Made by a program: the position numbers and the translations under genes
NCBI RefSeq assembly: GCF_024199845.1
Contig: NZ_JANADO010000001.1
Coordinates: forward strand, 8,792,001-8,856,000
DNA length: 64,000 nt
Reading direction: 5' to 3'
Source: Bradyrhizobium sp. CCGB12
Lineage (GTDB): Bacteria; Pseudomonadota; Alphaproteobacteria; Rhizobiales; Xanthobacteraceae
Shown: positions 27,273-35,738 of the stretch, in pieces
Position numbering within the stretch: the stretch's first letter is position 1
How the letters are laid out: every line of letters begins with the position of its first letter
The notes under the pieces: generated by a model
Databases searched by the model: none
What the model was told of the DNA's origin: nothing
What the model saw: only the letters and a program-made list of their open reading frames with translations

Positions 27273-27500
27273 GGCCGCGCCTCCAGCTTCGCCAGCTCCG
27301 ACTCGTCCATTCCCGAAAAAGCATCCGGAACGCATTCTGAGGCGAGAGGATCCTCGCCGGCTGCGAGGAGCTTCACGTAAGTTCCGCTCTCGTGAAGCAT
27401 CAGCCAGCCCTTCTCGACCGCGTAGGCGATGCCGGCGCCGAACTCACTTCCGCTGCCCTTCAAGGTGTAGAGAAACGGCGCGTTGATTCTCTCAATGTAT
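27269..27500 (-). pseudogene. Small hypothetical gene, copy D, missing its N-terminus
   Basis: The open frame reads 'YIERINAPFLYTLKGSGSE', then 'GIAYAVEKGWLMLHESGTYV' and a longer tail ending 'SGMDESELAKLEARP' at 27269. About 110 bp (27390-27500) is nearly identical to copy B. The homology stops abruptly at 27500, so the first 30 or so residues ('AARQLVQLAASIEAVQDG') are lost and replaced by unrelated sequence. Translation from the Met at 27463 would give a 64-residue protein. Confidence 0.55.
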
Positions 27501-27546
27501 AAAGGACAATCGGGTAGCAGAAGCCCCTCGAAAAGACGTGGCCAGG

Positions 27547-28827
27547 TTATTCGGCTGGCTCGGCCTGTTCGATGGCGGCGGGCATCTTGGCCACCGACAT
27601 GAGCGAGCGCGCGACCTGGTTGAGCAACTGGTCGGCGTTCTCCTCCTCGGCCAGGGACTTCGAAAGTAAGGCTACAACCGCACTGTGGCGGAGCTGCTGC
27701 GCGAGGTTGCGGGCGGTCGTATAGGCGGCGATTTCATAGTGCTCGACCCGCTGCGCGGCACCGATGAGCGCCAGGTCGGCGGCCGCGTCTTCCTTCTCCT
27801 CGCCTTCAGCTATGATCTCCTGACCTTCCTCCACCAAGCCCATCATGCCCTTGCAGGGCTTAGCGCGGGCTGTCTTGCCTAGGAGCTCGAAGCACTCAGT
27901 GATGCGTTCGATCTGACCCTCGGTTTCGGCGAGATGCTGCTCGAAGAGTTCGCGCAACTGATCGTAGCGGGCCGCCCCGGCCATCTTAGGAAGGGCTTTG
28001 GTCAACTGCTTCTCGGCGTGCAGGATGTCGCGAAGCTCGTCGAGCAGCAGGTCACCGAGACCGACCTCGTCCAGCGGCGGCGAGCTTTCCGTGACGATGG
28101 CGCTCGCCGGACCCGGATCGCCAACCTGGATGGCTGGAGATTCCGTGAAGACCCAATCGCCCCCCTCGTTCCAGGGGCCGCGGGTGTCGATCTCGCCGTG
28201 GTCGCCAGTGCCGGTGGAATCGTTGAAGAACTGATTTACCAGACCGGGCGTGGGAGCGATGCGACCGATGCTCAAAGCCGGCTTGCCCATGCTCTCGAGA
28301 GCCAGCGTAAAAGCCTTCATGTGGGTGATCTCTCGGGTCATCAGGAACTGCAACGCGTCCTTGGTCCCGGCGTCGTCTGTAAAATTGATCAAGCGTTCGT
28401 ACACGATCTTGGCCCGCGCCTCGGCGGCGATGTTGCTGCGAAGATCGACGTCGAGTTCGCCTGTGATCTTCAGATAGTCAGCGGTCCAGGCGTTGCCCTG
28501 CGAATTGAACAGATTCACGCCTCCGCCGCCCGCGATCGCGATCAAAGGATCGGCCTCGGCGGCTTGTCGGTCAAACTTCGACGGCTTGAGGTGCATGCGG
28601 GCGAGGGTGCCGACCACTTCGAGATGGCTGAGCTCCTCGGTGCCGATGTCCATGAGAAGATCCTTGCGGTCCGGGTCCTCACAATTGATTCCCTGAATTG
28701 AATACTGCATGGCAGCAGCCAACTCGCCGTTAGCGCCGCCGAATTGCTCGAGGAGCATATTGCCGAAGCGGGGGTCCGGCTCGTCGACGCGCACGGTGAA
28801 CATCAACTTTTTTACGTGGTGATACAT
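27547..28827 (-). CDS. Manganese catalase fused to a DUF892 ferritin-like domain
   Basis: A 426-residue protein with two ferritin-like halves. Residues 1-270 are a manganese catalase: the start MYHHVKKLMFTVRVDEPDPR, metal-ligand helices 'ELAAAMQYSIQGIN', 'GTEELSHLEVVGTLARMHL', 'IAAEARAKIVYERLINF' and 'MTREITHMKAFTLALESM', and 'RGPWNEG' near 240. Residues 265-410 match the DUF892/YciF family: 'LLLDELRDILHAEKQLTKAL', 'QHLAETEGQIERITECFELL' and 'EHYEIAAYTTARNLA'. The first half should split hydrogen peroxide with a di-manganese centre; the DUF892 part is stress-linked with unclear function. I see no frameshift between the halves. Confidence 0.9.
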   Translation of the reverse strand: MYHHVKKLMFTVRVDEPDPRFGNMLLEQFGGANGELAAAMQYSIQGINCEDPDRKDLLMDIGTEELSHLEVVGTLARMHLKPSKFDRQAAEADPLIAIAGGGGVNLFNSQGNAWTADYLKITGELDVDLRSNIAAEARAKIVYERLINFTDDAGTKDALQFLMTREITHMKAFTLALESMGKPALSIGRIAPTPGLVNQFFNDSTGTGDHGEIDTRGPWNEGGDWVFTESPAIQVGDPGPASAIVTESSPPLDEVGLGDLLLDELRDILHAEKQLTKALPKMAGAARYDQLRELFEQHLAETEGQIERITECFELLGKTARAKPCKGMMGLVEEGQEIIAEGEEKEDAAADLALIGAAQRVEHYEIAAYTTARNLAQQLRHSAVVALLSKSLAEEENADQLLNQVARSLMSVAKMPAAIEQAEPAE

Positions 28828-29157
28828 GGGGACCCTCGGCTTGTGCGGGAAGGAATAATCAAGCTGAGAAAGGCGCGTAGCGGTCGATCGTTCCTATCGC
28901 GGCAAAGATTCCGAAAGCTTCGGCGTCCGACACTCCGCAGGCGCACGCGGACAGCCGTTAATGGTCAACTGCGGCACCGTCGCCGCCGCTAGGAACCTTG
29001 GACATCTTTGGTCGGTTGTCCGGCATTCATCCTTGCCGCAGAGATCGACCTTGAAAGCACGATCATCGGCGAGTTCGACACTCGGGACGAGGCCGAATTT
29101 GGCGGTGGAGCAGCCAGGAGCGCGGGGTCTCGCAAAGCGACGTCTTCGTGCAGCGGG
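28828..29157. other. Intergenic stretch
   Basis: Upstream region of the catalase fusion and entry to the Ku remnant. GGAAC occurs on the minus strand near 28890 but is not followed by CGTT at the right spacing. No gene was recognised. Confidence 0.4.
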
Positions 29158-29455
29158 CAGGCAGCGCCGCGCCGAAGCCCGCTACGAAACCGCGTTGATC
29201 GATCTCATCAACCAAAAACGAGCCGGCAAGACGATCCGTCCGAAGGGAGAGAACGTCGTTGATCTGATGGCGCTGCGCCGCAGTGTCGGTCGAATGGCCG
29301 CTCCAGCCGAGGAAGCCTAGTCGGCGAAGGCGAAGAAGCCGAAGAAGGCCGCCAGCAGCCAAAAAGAGATGCTGATGCCTATCGCGGGCAAGAAGCCGGC
29401 GAAGGACGGATCAGCCAAGAAGCTCGGGGCCAAACCGCGGCGGACGTCGGCCTAG
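29158..29455 (+). pseudogene. Ku (NHEJ) protein, C-terminal fragment with internal stop
   Basis: One frame reads 'RRAEARYETALIDLINQKRA', 'GKTIRPKGENVVDLMALRRS' and 'VGRMAAPAEEA', then a TAG at 29318. It continues in frame with a Lys/Ala-rich tail 'SAKAKKPKKAASSQKEM...' to a TAG at 29453. This is the C-terminal region of bacterial Ku, the DNA-end-binding partner of LigD. The Ku core domain is missing upstream, so this is a truncated remnant that also carries a nonsense codon. No ligD is in the window. Confidence 0.65.
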
Positions 29456-29475
29456 TCCGGCCCTTACCGAACGTA

Positions 29476-29500
29476 GGAACCAGACAAAAGGAGACCTGTT
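29476..29500 (+). promoter_or_regulatory. Near-consensus EcfG-type promoter
   Basis: GGAAC (29476-29480), 16 bases, then TGTT (29497-29500) is the same variant as at 23554-23578. It lies about 29 bp before the start at 29529. Confidence 0.45.
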
Positions 29501-29528
29501 GCTCCGTCACGACCCTAGGAGGACCCAC

Positions 29529-29783
29529 ATGGACATAAAGGATACTTCGGCAATGACGGAAGCTTCCGGGCTGACGGACGAACAGGGCGGTGTCGAGCAG
29601 ACTTCCGGCCAGAGGTCGGAGCCCAGGGCTGAAACAAGAGGAGGCCATCAATCAGAGCGTTCGCCTTCGCTGGATTCTGCTATGCGCTGGGCGGATCAGC
29701 TGCGTGAGATGACCGTGAAGGCGCCTTTACGCTCGCTCGGTGTCGCGTTCCTACTCGGAGCGTGGTTTGCACGCCGGCGATAG
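29529..29783 (+). CDS. Small membrane-anchored protein, 84 aa
   Basis: From ATG 29529, with AGGAGG 8 bp upstream, the frame encodes MDIKDTSAMTEASGLTDEQ. A polar linker follows, then 'WADQLREMTVKAPLRSLGVA' and a hydrophobic end 'FLLGAWFARRR'. The C-terminal short helix closed by arginines resembles the membrane anchor of ElaB/YqjD (DUF883) proteins, though the helical body is shorter here. The next gene starts 11 bp after its stop, so the two are likely co-transcribed. Confidence 0.6.
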   Translation: MDIKDTSAMTEASGLTDEQGGVEQTSGQRSEPRAETRGGHQSERSPSLDSAMRWADQLREMTVKAPLRSLGVAFLLGAWFARRR

Positions 29784-29793
29784 GGAGGGACAA

Positions 29794-30147
29794 ATGAAGC
29801 TTCTTGCGATCGTTGGCGCTATCTTGCTGGGCACCTTTTCGTTAGCCATGGCGCAAAGCTCTGGAGGCAGTTCGGGCGGTGCCTCATCCGCTGGTGGAGC
29901 AAGTGCGGCCGGTACGAGCGGCGCAGGTGGCTCGACGCTTTCGAGTGGGACTACGCTCAGCGGGACAGGCGGTTCGCCCGACCCCAACACGTCTAATGCC
30001 AAAAGTCACAGAACAACAGGTGAGAGACTCGGTCCATCGAATTCTGATCAAGCCGGTGGGGGATCGCGGCCGACGTACAATACGCCAACTGCAGACGCGG
30101 CAGTCCGGCAACTGGGAGACACTAATCCTGGCATCTTGAAGAAGTAA
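29794..30147 (+). CDS. Secreted Gly/Ser-rich protein, 117 aa
   Basis: The protein has a clear signal peptide, MKLLAIVGAILLGTFSLAMA, cleaved before QSSGG. It is followed by a low-complexity Gly/Ser/Ala/Thr region and a more ordered end 'SRPTYNTPTADAAVRQLGDT'. The ATG at 29794 has a GGGAGGG ribosome site. It is exported and probably disordered in the periplasm; function is unknown. A terminator at 30255 follows at some distance, and a longer relative is encoded at 30864. Confidence 0.65.
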   Translation: MKLLAIVGAILLGTFSLAMAQSSGGSSGGASSAGGASAAGTSGAGGSTLSSGTTLSGTGGSPDPNTSNAKSHRTTGERLGPSNSDQAGGGSRPTYNTPTADAAVRQLGDTNPGILKK

Positions 30148-30525
30148 CGTCGGTAAGGCGCGCCTAGCCGACGAAGGCGGATTGCGTGGGAAGGACCGCT
30201 AGTGGACTTAGCGGACTGCAACTAGTCCATTTGGATACCGGGTAAGGACAACATCCCGCCGGTCAGAACCGGCGGGTGTCTCTTCCCCGCTATTTCCTTC
30301 CCATTCGGATCGTTCGTTCTCGCAACCGGATTTGTCGATCCTGGACTGCTCAAGCAGCTTGGCCGCTCACGAAAGGAGTTGCCGCCTCCACCCAATCCGC
30401 CTGCACCTGCGCCGCTCCCGGCGCCAAACTTAATGGTTGTATCCTCCTGTTGAAGTTTGGTTGCAACCGAGCGCCCCAAGCCTCGTTCCTAAGCAGATGG
30501 AAATTCAAACGCGTCGAGGTGCCAC
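30148..30525. other. Intergenic stretch with terminator
   Basis: This region holds the terminator at 30255-30284. Overlapping open frames on both strands (30222-30479 minus, 30276-30539 plus) have no recognisable features, and I call neither. Confidence 0.45.
30255..30284 (+). terminator. Rho-independent terminator
   Basis: A perfect 9-bp stem CCCGCCGGT/ACCGGCGGG with a 4-base loop is followed by TGTCTCTT. It fits termination of the 29529-30147 transcript. Confidence 0.65.
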
Positions 30526-30705
30526 ATGACCCAAGATAGTCCTCTCAAACCTGATGACTTCCCGGTGAAGGTCGAGAATCAGAAGCTGCGAACCCAGAAG
30601 GACGAACCTGTCGCTGTTGCCGAGACCCCAGAGCTCGCTGATCAGGTCGCTAAACGGCTCAATGAGCATGCTCATCAAGAAGAACAGGATCGTTGGTCGG
30701 CTTGA
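30526..30705 (+). CDS. Small acidic hypothetical protein, 59 aa
   Basis: ATG 30526 opens a frame encoding MTQDSPLKPDDFPVKVENQK, then 'TPELADQVAKRLNEHAHQEE' and 'QDRWSA'. It is hydrophilic, with one predicted helix. The composition and the conserved-looking 'ADQVAKRLNEHAHQEEQDRW' segment suggest a real gene. Similar short proteins accompany stress genes in Bradyrhizobium-like genomes, but no function is known. Confidence 0.5.
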   Translation: MTQDSPLKPDDFPVKVENQKLRTQKDEPVAVAETPELADQVAKRLNEHAHQEEQDRWSA

Positions 30706-30863
30706 AGACAACCGCGAGTGTTGCGTCCCGCGAGGACGATAGAAGTCACAATCGAAGGAAGAAGGGGAAGGGCGGGAGAGGGACGGCCCCCAAAAGGGAA
30801 TGGGCCACTCAGGAACTATCGCCTCTTTCACACCATTGATCTTCTTTCCATCGGGAGAAGGTC

Positions 30864-31448
30864 ATGAACCGAAAATCTCTTCTTCTTACAGCTGCGTTGT
30901 CCCTGGCTGTTACTCCTGTCCTCGCCCAAGGTGGCGGAGGCGGTGGTGGTGCTGGTGGAGGCGCGGGTGGGGCGGCCTCCAGCGGTGGGGCGTCCGGGTC
31001 ATCCGCGAGTTCAGGCGCAGGCGTCGGGATGTCCAATGGCGCGAGTGGCGGCCCCTCGGCACCATCCGGCATGGGGACCAACAACAGCACAACGGGAGTC
31101 CACACAAACAACTCGCCAATTAGTCCGAACGTTCAGCCGCCGACGCCGAACGGGAATACAGCAAGCACACCTGCGGCCCCAACCAGCTCGGGCACGGGCA
31201 ACACCGCGACTGGTTTGACGGGTACGCAAAACGGGAACGACAAGTCTGGCATCACGGCAACGAACGGCGGCAACAACAACGGCCGGCAGATGACCCCCGC
31301 CGAACAAGCAAGAACGGGCATCAAGACGCTTCCTCAAGACCAAGCTCCCGGCGCGGTCAGTGCTCCAGGCGTTGGCGTCGGTCACGCCGCGAACGGCTTG
31401 CCAATCGGCACTCCGGGCTCCGGGACGAGCAACGTCGATCAGAAGTAG
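30864..31448 (+). CDS. Secreted Gly-rich protein, 194 aa
   Basis: A signal peptide, MNRKSLLLTAALSLAVTPVLA, is cleaved before QGGGG. Then come a run of Gly/Ala/Ser and an Asn/Thr/Pro-rich middle ('GTNNSTTGVHTNNSPISPNV'). The end is less repetitive: 'GRQMTPAEQARTGIKTLPQD'. It is a longer relative in style of the 29794 protein. Such proteins are exported and intrinsically disordered, with a possible cell-envelope or stress role, but nothing in the sequence proves one. Confidence 0.65.
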   Translation: MNRKSLLLTAALSLAVTPVLAQGGGGGGGAGGGAGGAASSGGASGSSASSGAGVGMSNGASGGPSAPSGMGTNNSTTGVHTNNSPISPNVQPPTPNGNTASTPAAPTSSGTGNTATGLTGTQNGNDKSGITATNGGNNNGRQMTPAEQARTGIKTLPQDQAPGAVSAPGVGVGHAANGLPIGTPGSGTSNVDQK

Positions 31449-31711
31449 CCTTGTCCATGCCTTTCCAGTGAAGGCCTGCTATCCCTGCGTTTTGATAGTA
31501 CTTCACTGAGTGCGCTTGCGCTGAGGAGAGCGGCTGCTCATTCGGCATTTCCGCTGGTAGCATGGCTGAACAACGCTGAGCCTTCGCCATGTAGGCTATT
31601 AGCAGCCTGCCGAGCCGCGAGGCAATGCCGACGGGTGCGTCACCATCAATGGCTCCGCTGCGAAAACTGGATCATTTGGGGCAATGACCACCAGTGAAGA
31701 AGGTATCTGCG

Positions 31712-32248
31712 ATGTCAAAAATTTATAGCGTCGACTGGGCTGACATAGTTATTCCGACCCACTCCATTCTCGAAATGGTCGTGCGTGGTAGCCTCAGCTA
31801 TGTCGCCCTTTTCGTTATCCTGCGGTTTCTCATGAAGCGTCAATCCTCCACGATAGGTATTGCCGACATTCTCGTAATCGTCGTGATTGCCGATGCCGCG
31901 CAAAATGGTTTCTCAAAGGAGTACAAATCGGTCACCGAGAGCATCGTGCTCGTACTCACCATAGTTTTCTGGGATTTCGCGTTCAACTGGCTTGGTTTCC
32001 ACGTCAGCCTTTTCGAGCGACTGCTCGCACCGTTGCCGGTACCGCTGATCACCGGCGGCCACTTGGACCGGCGCAATATGCGGCGCGAGCTTATCACTGA
32101 AGAGGAACTAAGGAGTCATCTCAGGCAGGAGGGGCTCGACGATTTTTCTGATGTAGAAAGCGCATGTGTCGAGGGCAACGGAGAGATCAGCGTCGTCAAG
32201 AAGAAGCGTGACGCTGGTGGAGGGAGCAAGAAAAAGCCGGGTGCCTAA
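31712..32248 (+). CDS. DUF421 (YetF-family) membrane protein
   Basis: From ATG 31712, with AAGAAGG upstream, the protein has about 178 residues. Three transmembrane helices occupy residues 20-95 ('GSLSYVALFVILRFLMKRQS', 'IGIADILVIVVIADAAQNGF', 'SIVLVLTIVFWDFAFNWLGF'). A cytoplasmic DUF421 domain follows with 'PVPLITGGHLDRRNMRRELI' and 'EEELRSHLRQEGLDD'. The tail is Lys-rich. Family members are small inner-membrane proteins of unknown function. The upstream GTG at 31694 is a less likely start. Confidence 0.85.
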   Translation: MSKIYSVDWADIVIPTHSILEMVVRGSLSYVALFVILRFLMKRQSSTIGIADILVIVVIADAAQNGFSKEYKSVTESIVLVLTIVFWDFAFNWLGFHVSLFERLLAPLPVPLITGGHLDRRNMRRELITEEELRSHLRQEGLDDFSDVESACVEGNGEISVVKKKRDAGGGSKKKPGA

Positions 32249-32819
32249 GACAAGGGGTTGCGCAGCGTGTGAATAAACCCTGCGCCGAATAACAGCCTGG
32301 ATCAGTTGGCTGATTCACGGTCAACTACACGAGCTACAAGCGAGGCGATCGGGTCATGCTGCTCCAGGAAATTGGACTCAAGCGTGGTGGTCCGCGCGGA
32401 TTCTGGCATGGGCGAGTGGATGCCGCGCAACTGGATCGCCTCGTCACGGCATTCCCCGGCAAGGTGAGTGCGGCCGCTGCTGGTTCCGAATCCACGTCCG
32501 CCGTGGACAGCGCGACAGATCAGTCCATGGCCGTTTCCGAAACATCCATCGACGCGATTGAGGAAGCTGTGGGGACGCGACGCCGCCGGTGACCGAGCGC
32601 ACCATCTCGCCCGAGGCTTCGATGCCCCACTCGGTAGTTCAGGCAACCGCTCAGCCGGCGCCGCCGCCGGCCTTTCCCTCTACCCAGTTGCCTCAAGCAC
32701 CGTTCTCTTGGCCCCGACGTGTTTGTACGGGTCGAGCCGGGGGTGACGGCGAGAAGGCGCAGTGACCGCGCCAGGTTGCCGTGAAGCGGCAATCTTGCGC
32801 TTCCCCTGGTAGTTTTGTA
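32249..32819. other. Intergenic stretch with weak open frame
   Basis: The 20-bp repeat copy lies at 32275-32294. The frame 32356-32592 encodes 78 residues (MLLQEIGLKRGGPRGFWHGR...) that I do not recognise; it may be a gene or the remnant of one. Nothing else is apparent. Confidence 0.35.
32275..32294 (+). repeat. 20-bp exact repeat, copy 2
   Basis: The same 20 bases as at 26257-26276, in direct orientation. Confidence 0.75.
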
Positions 32820-34516
32820 TCACCGGCACAAGACACAGGTGTCGCCGAAGCGTCTGAAATTATTGAACTTGCTGGCGAATTTTTTGATTTGGTAGGGAGT
32901 CCCTCTCCCGCTACCATCTTTCCCCACACTCCTTGGAGGCGGTTTGGATAAGCCGTTTCCCCAAGAGGAGCGTTGAGCCGGCCCGCTATCTCCACGGTCA
33001 TACCCCAGGCGCCCGGGATCCCGGAAGACGGTGACCGTCTCGACCAGATCTCTAATGGCTTCGGCGGCCTCGCCGTCGCCCCCACTGACACCCTTCGCGA
33101 GCGCCTCCTCGAGCCGGCTGAGTTGTTCCTCATATCGCTTGAGGATGGCCGGATGTAGCGCGACTTCCTTTGCGACTGGTGGTTCGCTCCGCTCTTCAGA
33201 TATTCGGCCGCGTTCGGCACCGAGGGCAGTTGATCGCGGGCCGAGAACGGATTGATCGCCGTGCCCTTTTGCGATCGCATCCACCAGCCGTTCGATTTCC
33301 CGGTTCAATTGAGCGAGCTGCTGCTCAAGACGCTGCCTTTTTGCGTTTTGATGTGATTGCGAGGCGCTTTCGCTCTTCAAGATAGGTCCGCTCGTACTCT
33401 GCGATAACTTTCGGTGCGCGCAATTCGGCCTTTAGTCCGCTGAGAACTGCGCTCTCGACTGTGTCTAAGGTCTTTGCATCAGGGCACGTGCCGCTCTCCG
33501 TCGCCGCTGAGCAGCGAATGCGAACGCGTCCCGATTTGTCTTTTCCATTGGTTGACATGCCGGCGCCGCACGAACCGTAACGGAGCAGACCAGACAGCAT
33601 CCGGCGCGGCCGGCGTTGGTGGCAAGGATGGGTTTGACCGCGCTCGCCTTTGCGTTTCTGAGCCGCCGCGAATAGTTCGGGGTTGATAATCGCAAGATGC
33701 GGCACTTCGGCAACATGCCACTCGCTCCGCGGGTCGGGGCGTGACAGTCGCTTTCCGGTGTCAGGATCTTTCACCATCCTGACCTTGTTCCAAGTAAGAC
33801 GCCCTACATAAAGCTCGTTCTGTAGGATACCGGCACCCCGCTCGAGATTGCCGTTGATAGTCGAGGCATTCCATGCCCGGCCTCGCGGAGGTGATACTCC
33901 CTCCTTGTTGAGATCGTGCGCGATTTCGCGAGGGGTGCGACCTTCGCCGTATTCCTGAGAGATGCGGCGAATGACATGCGCCTCAGCCTCGACAATGACC
34001 CGCTCGCCGCGTCTTCCGGCGAGCGCGGCATATCCGTACGTCAGGCCCCCTTCAGCCAAGCCTTGCTTGACTCGTCCAGCAAGGCCACGACGCACCTTAT
34101 GAGCGTTGTCCTCGCGATAGAGCTGCCCGACCAAACCGCGAAGGCCAACCAGCACGGTATTGACGACGCCTTCATGAACCGCCCGGATCTCAATCCCAAG
34201 AAAGGATAGCCGCTTGTGAATGCCAGCGAGGTCTTCCATGTCGCGGGAGAGACGATCAAGGGCTTCAACGATGACAATATCAAAGGATTTCTCTCTTGCA
34301 TCGTCCAACAGCTGCAGCAAGCCGTTGCGTCCCATTACTGAGCCACCGGAGCGGGCCCGATCTTCATCGGTGCCGACGATGCTTAATCCTTCGCGGCTTG
34401 CATAGCTTTGACAAAGCGAAAGCTGATCCTCAATCGATCGCTCGTTCTGAAGGTCTGTCGAGAATCGGGCATAGATCGCCGCTCTCTTTTTTTGTTCGAT
34501 TGGCTTGCTCTCTCAT
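32820..34516 (-). pseudogene. Large serine recombinase, multiply frameshifted
   Basis: ATG 34516 reads MREQANRTKK. After a 7-base A run (T run at 34487-34493) the resolvase domain continues one frame over: 'AAIYARFSTDLQNERSIEDQ', with the catalytic Ser, then 'IVIVEALDRLSRDMEDL'. Recombinase ('GVSPPRGRAWNASTINGNLE') and zinc-ribbon (CGAGMSTNG...CSAATESGTC) domains follow to 33325. A second shift at a 5-base A run (33338-33342) leads to the coiled coil 'RQRLEQQLAQLNREIERLVD'. A third near 33015 leads to 'MTVEIAGRLNAPLGE'. As written it cannot make an intact integrase or resolvase. Indels in homopolymers also raise the possibility of sequencing error. Confidence 0.8.
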
Positions 34517-35738
34517 GATCTTCCCTTGCAGCCAGGCGAGCAAGTACGCGCGCAAGGCGTAAGATCGCCTCGTCGGAACTCCTCTGCAAAGGGTAATTTT
34601 CGATCAGCAGGCCGCACGATCGATTCTCTAGATCATCGCGTCACGTTTCGAGGTGCAGGCACCGTCACGAATTGGAAAAACGTGACAGCTGACGATCGTC
34701 TTCGGGATATTGCTTCGAGGATGTTTGGGCGAAAAGCAGCGTTGGAGCTATGCGGGGCAACTCGATGTTGTGGACGCGAAACGGTATAAAGCCTTCGTCT
34801 GTCAAATATCCTGCTGCGATTGCAACTGGCATTCGGCGAAGCCAATAACTGGCTGGGACTATGGCGGGTCATCGCGAGGACTTTCTACATAGCGCGTGCT
34901 GTAGAAGGGCGGTGAACGGCTGGCCGCTTGCAGAAGCTCGGTGTCGCGACGTAGCAACGGGCGTTCAGATCGACTTCTTAGTTGTCGATCGTCATCAAGC
35001 ACGGTCAGCAGCATTCGCTCAACTGCAAGCCGAGCAAGGCTATCGCATCTTGCGTTTAGATCGGGTTGCTTCCGTCATCTGAGTATGACTGGCAGCGGCT
35101 TGGTCAAGTCGATCATATTCGTGTTATCCCGCCGCTCGCGTCGACGCTATTCTGACCCTCTTGCGGGTGCCTCTTTTGAATTTTCCCACTCTTCTTGTTT
35201 TCGATGTCTTGTTTTCGACTGTGTTGAGTTGCTCATCGTTCTAATCTCTTGAATCTCAGGGCGATCCCCCTGGCCGTCAACGCCCTAGCCAGTGTGATCG
35301 CTGTCCGTCTTCTCCAGCACTTCAGTGAACGCATTGAGCGTATCGCCGTGGTGCACGGGTGTGCATAGATGGGAACGAGATCTCGTGAGAAATGCGCAGG
35401 AACGTTGGCTGATGGTCGGGTCCGGAAGCACCGGCCCGTGAGATCGCCAAACGCGCCAAGGCGTTCGGCGCGTCATCGAGGAGGTCCGACGAGCTTCGGA
35501 AAGATTCGCGAGACGTCCGAACTCTAGCTCGCGTGCCAGTCCCGGCCACGGTCAAATGGCTGCAGGCGTGCCGAGTTGCTTGCAGATTCGTTCATATCCA
35601 GGATTCGTGCGTCAGGTTGCAACCTTGCAAAACAAAATCGGGGTCAGCGATCCAGATAACGTTGCTTGATGGGCCGAGCGAAGAAGGCGAAGCATAGGCT
35701 CAAGCGACCACGATGCCAAACCAAGGCAGCCCCACGCT
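34517..35738. other. Long non-coding or degraded stretch before the sox operon
   Basis: About 1.2 kb with no recognisable gene. The frame 34861-35082 (ending 'FAQLQAEQGYRILRLDRVAS') could be the tail of a lost gene. The right part holds direct repeat copy A (35129-35236). The rest, up to the soxB start at 35739, shows nothing I can support. Confidence 0.5.
35129..35236 (+). repeat. Direct repeat A (about 105 bp) left of the sox/hyu block
   Basis: Imperfect match to 54994-55105 in the same orientation. Both share a block CTGACCCTCTTGCGGGTGCC and a following T-rich stretch ending near 'TTGCTC'. The repeats flank the 35.7-54.8 kb catabolic block. Confidence 0.65.

Noticed and set aside
30222..30539. 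Overlapping minus- and plus-strand frames around the 30.25 kb terminator
   Set aside because: One runs through a strong terminator hairpin and neither has a recognisable domain; both are too uncertain to call.
34861..35082. 73-codon frame ending 'QGYRILRLDRVAS' considered as a DUF559-type nuclease tail
   Set aside because: The similarity is limited to a few residues and the upstream catalytic part is absent.
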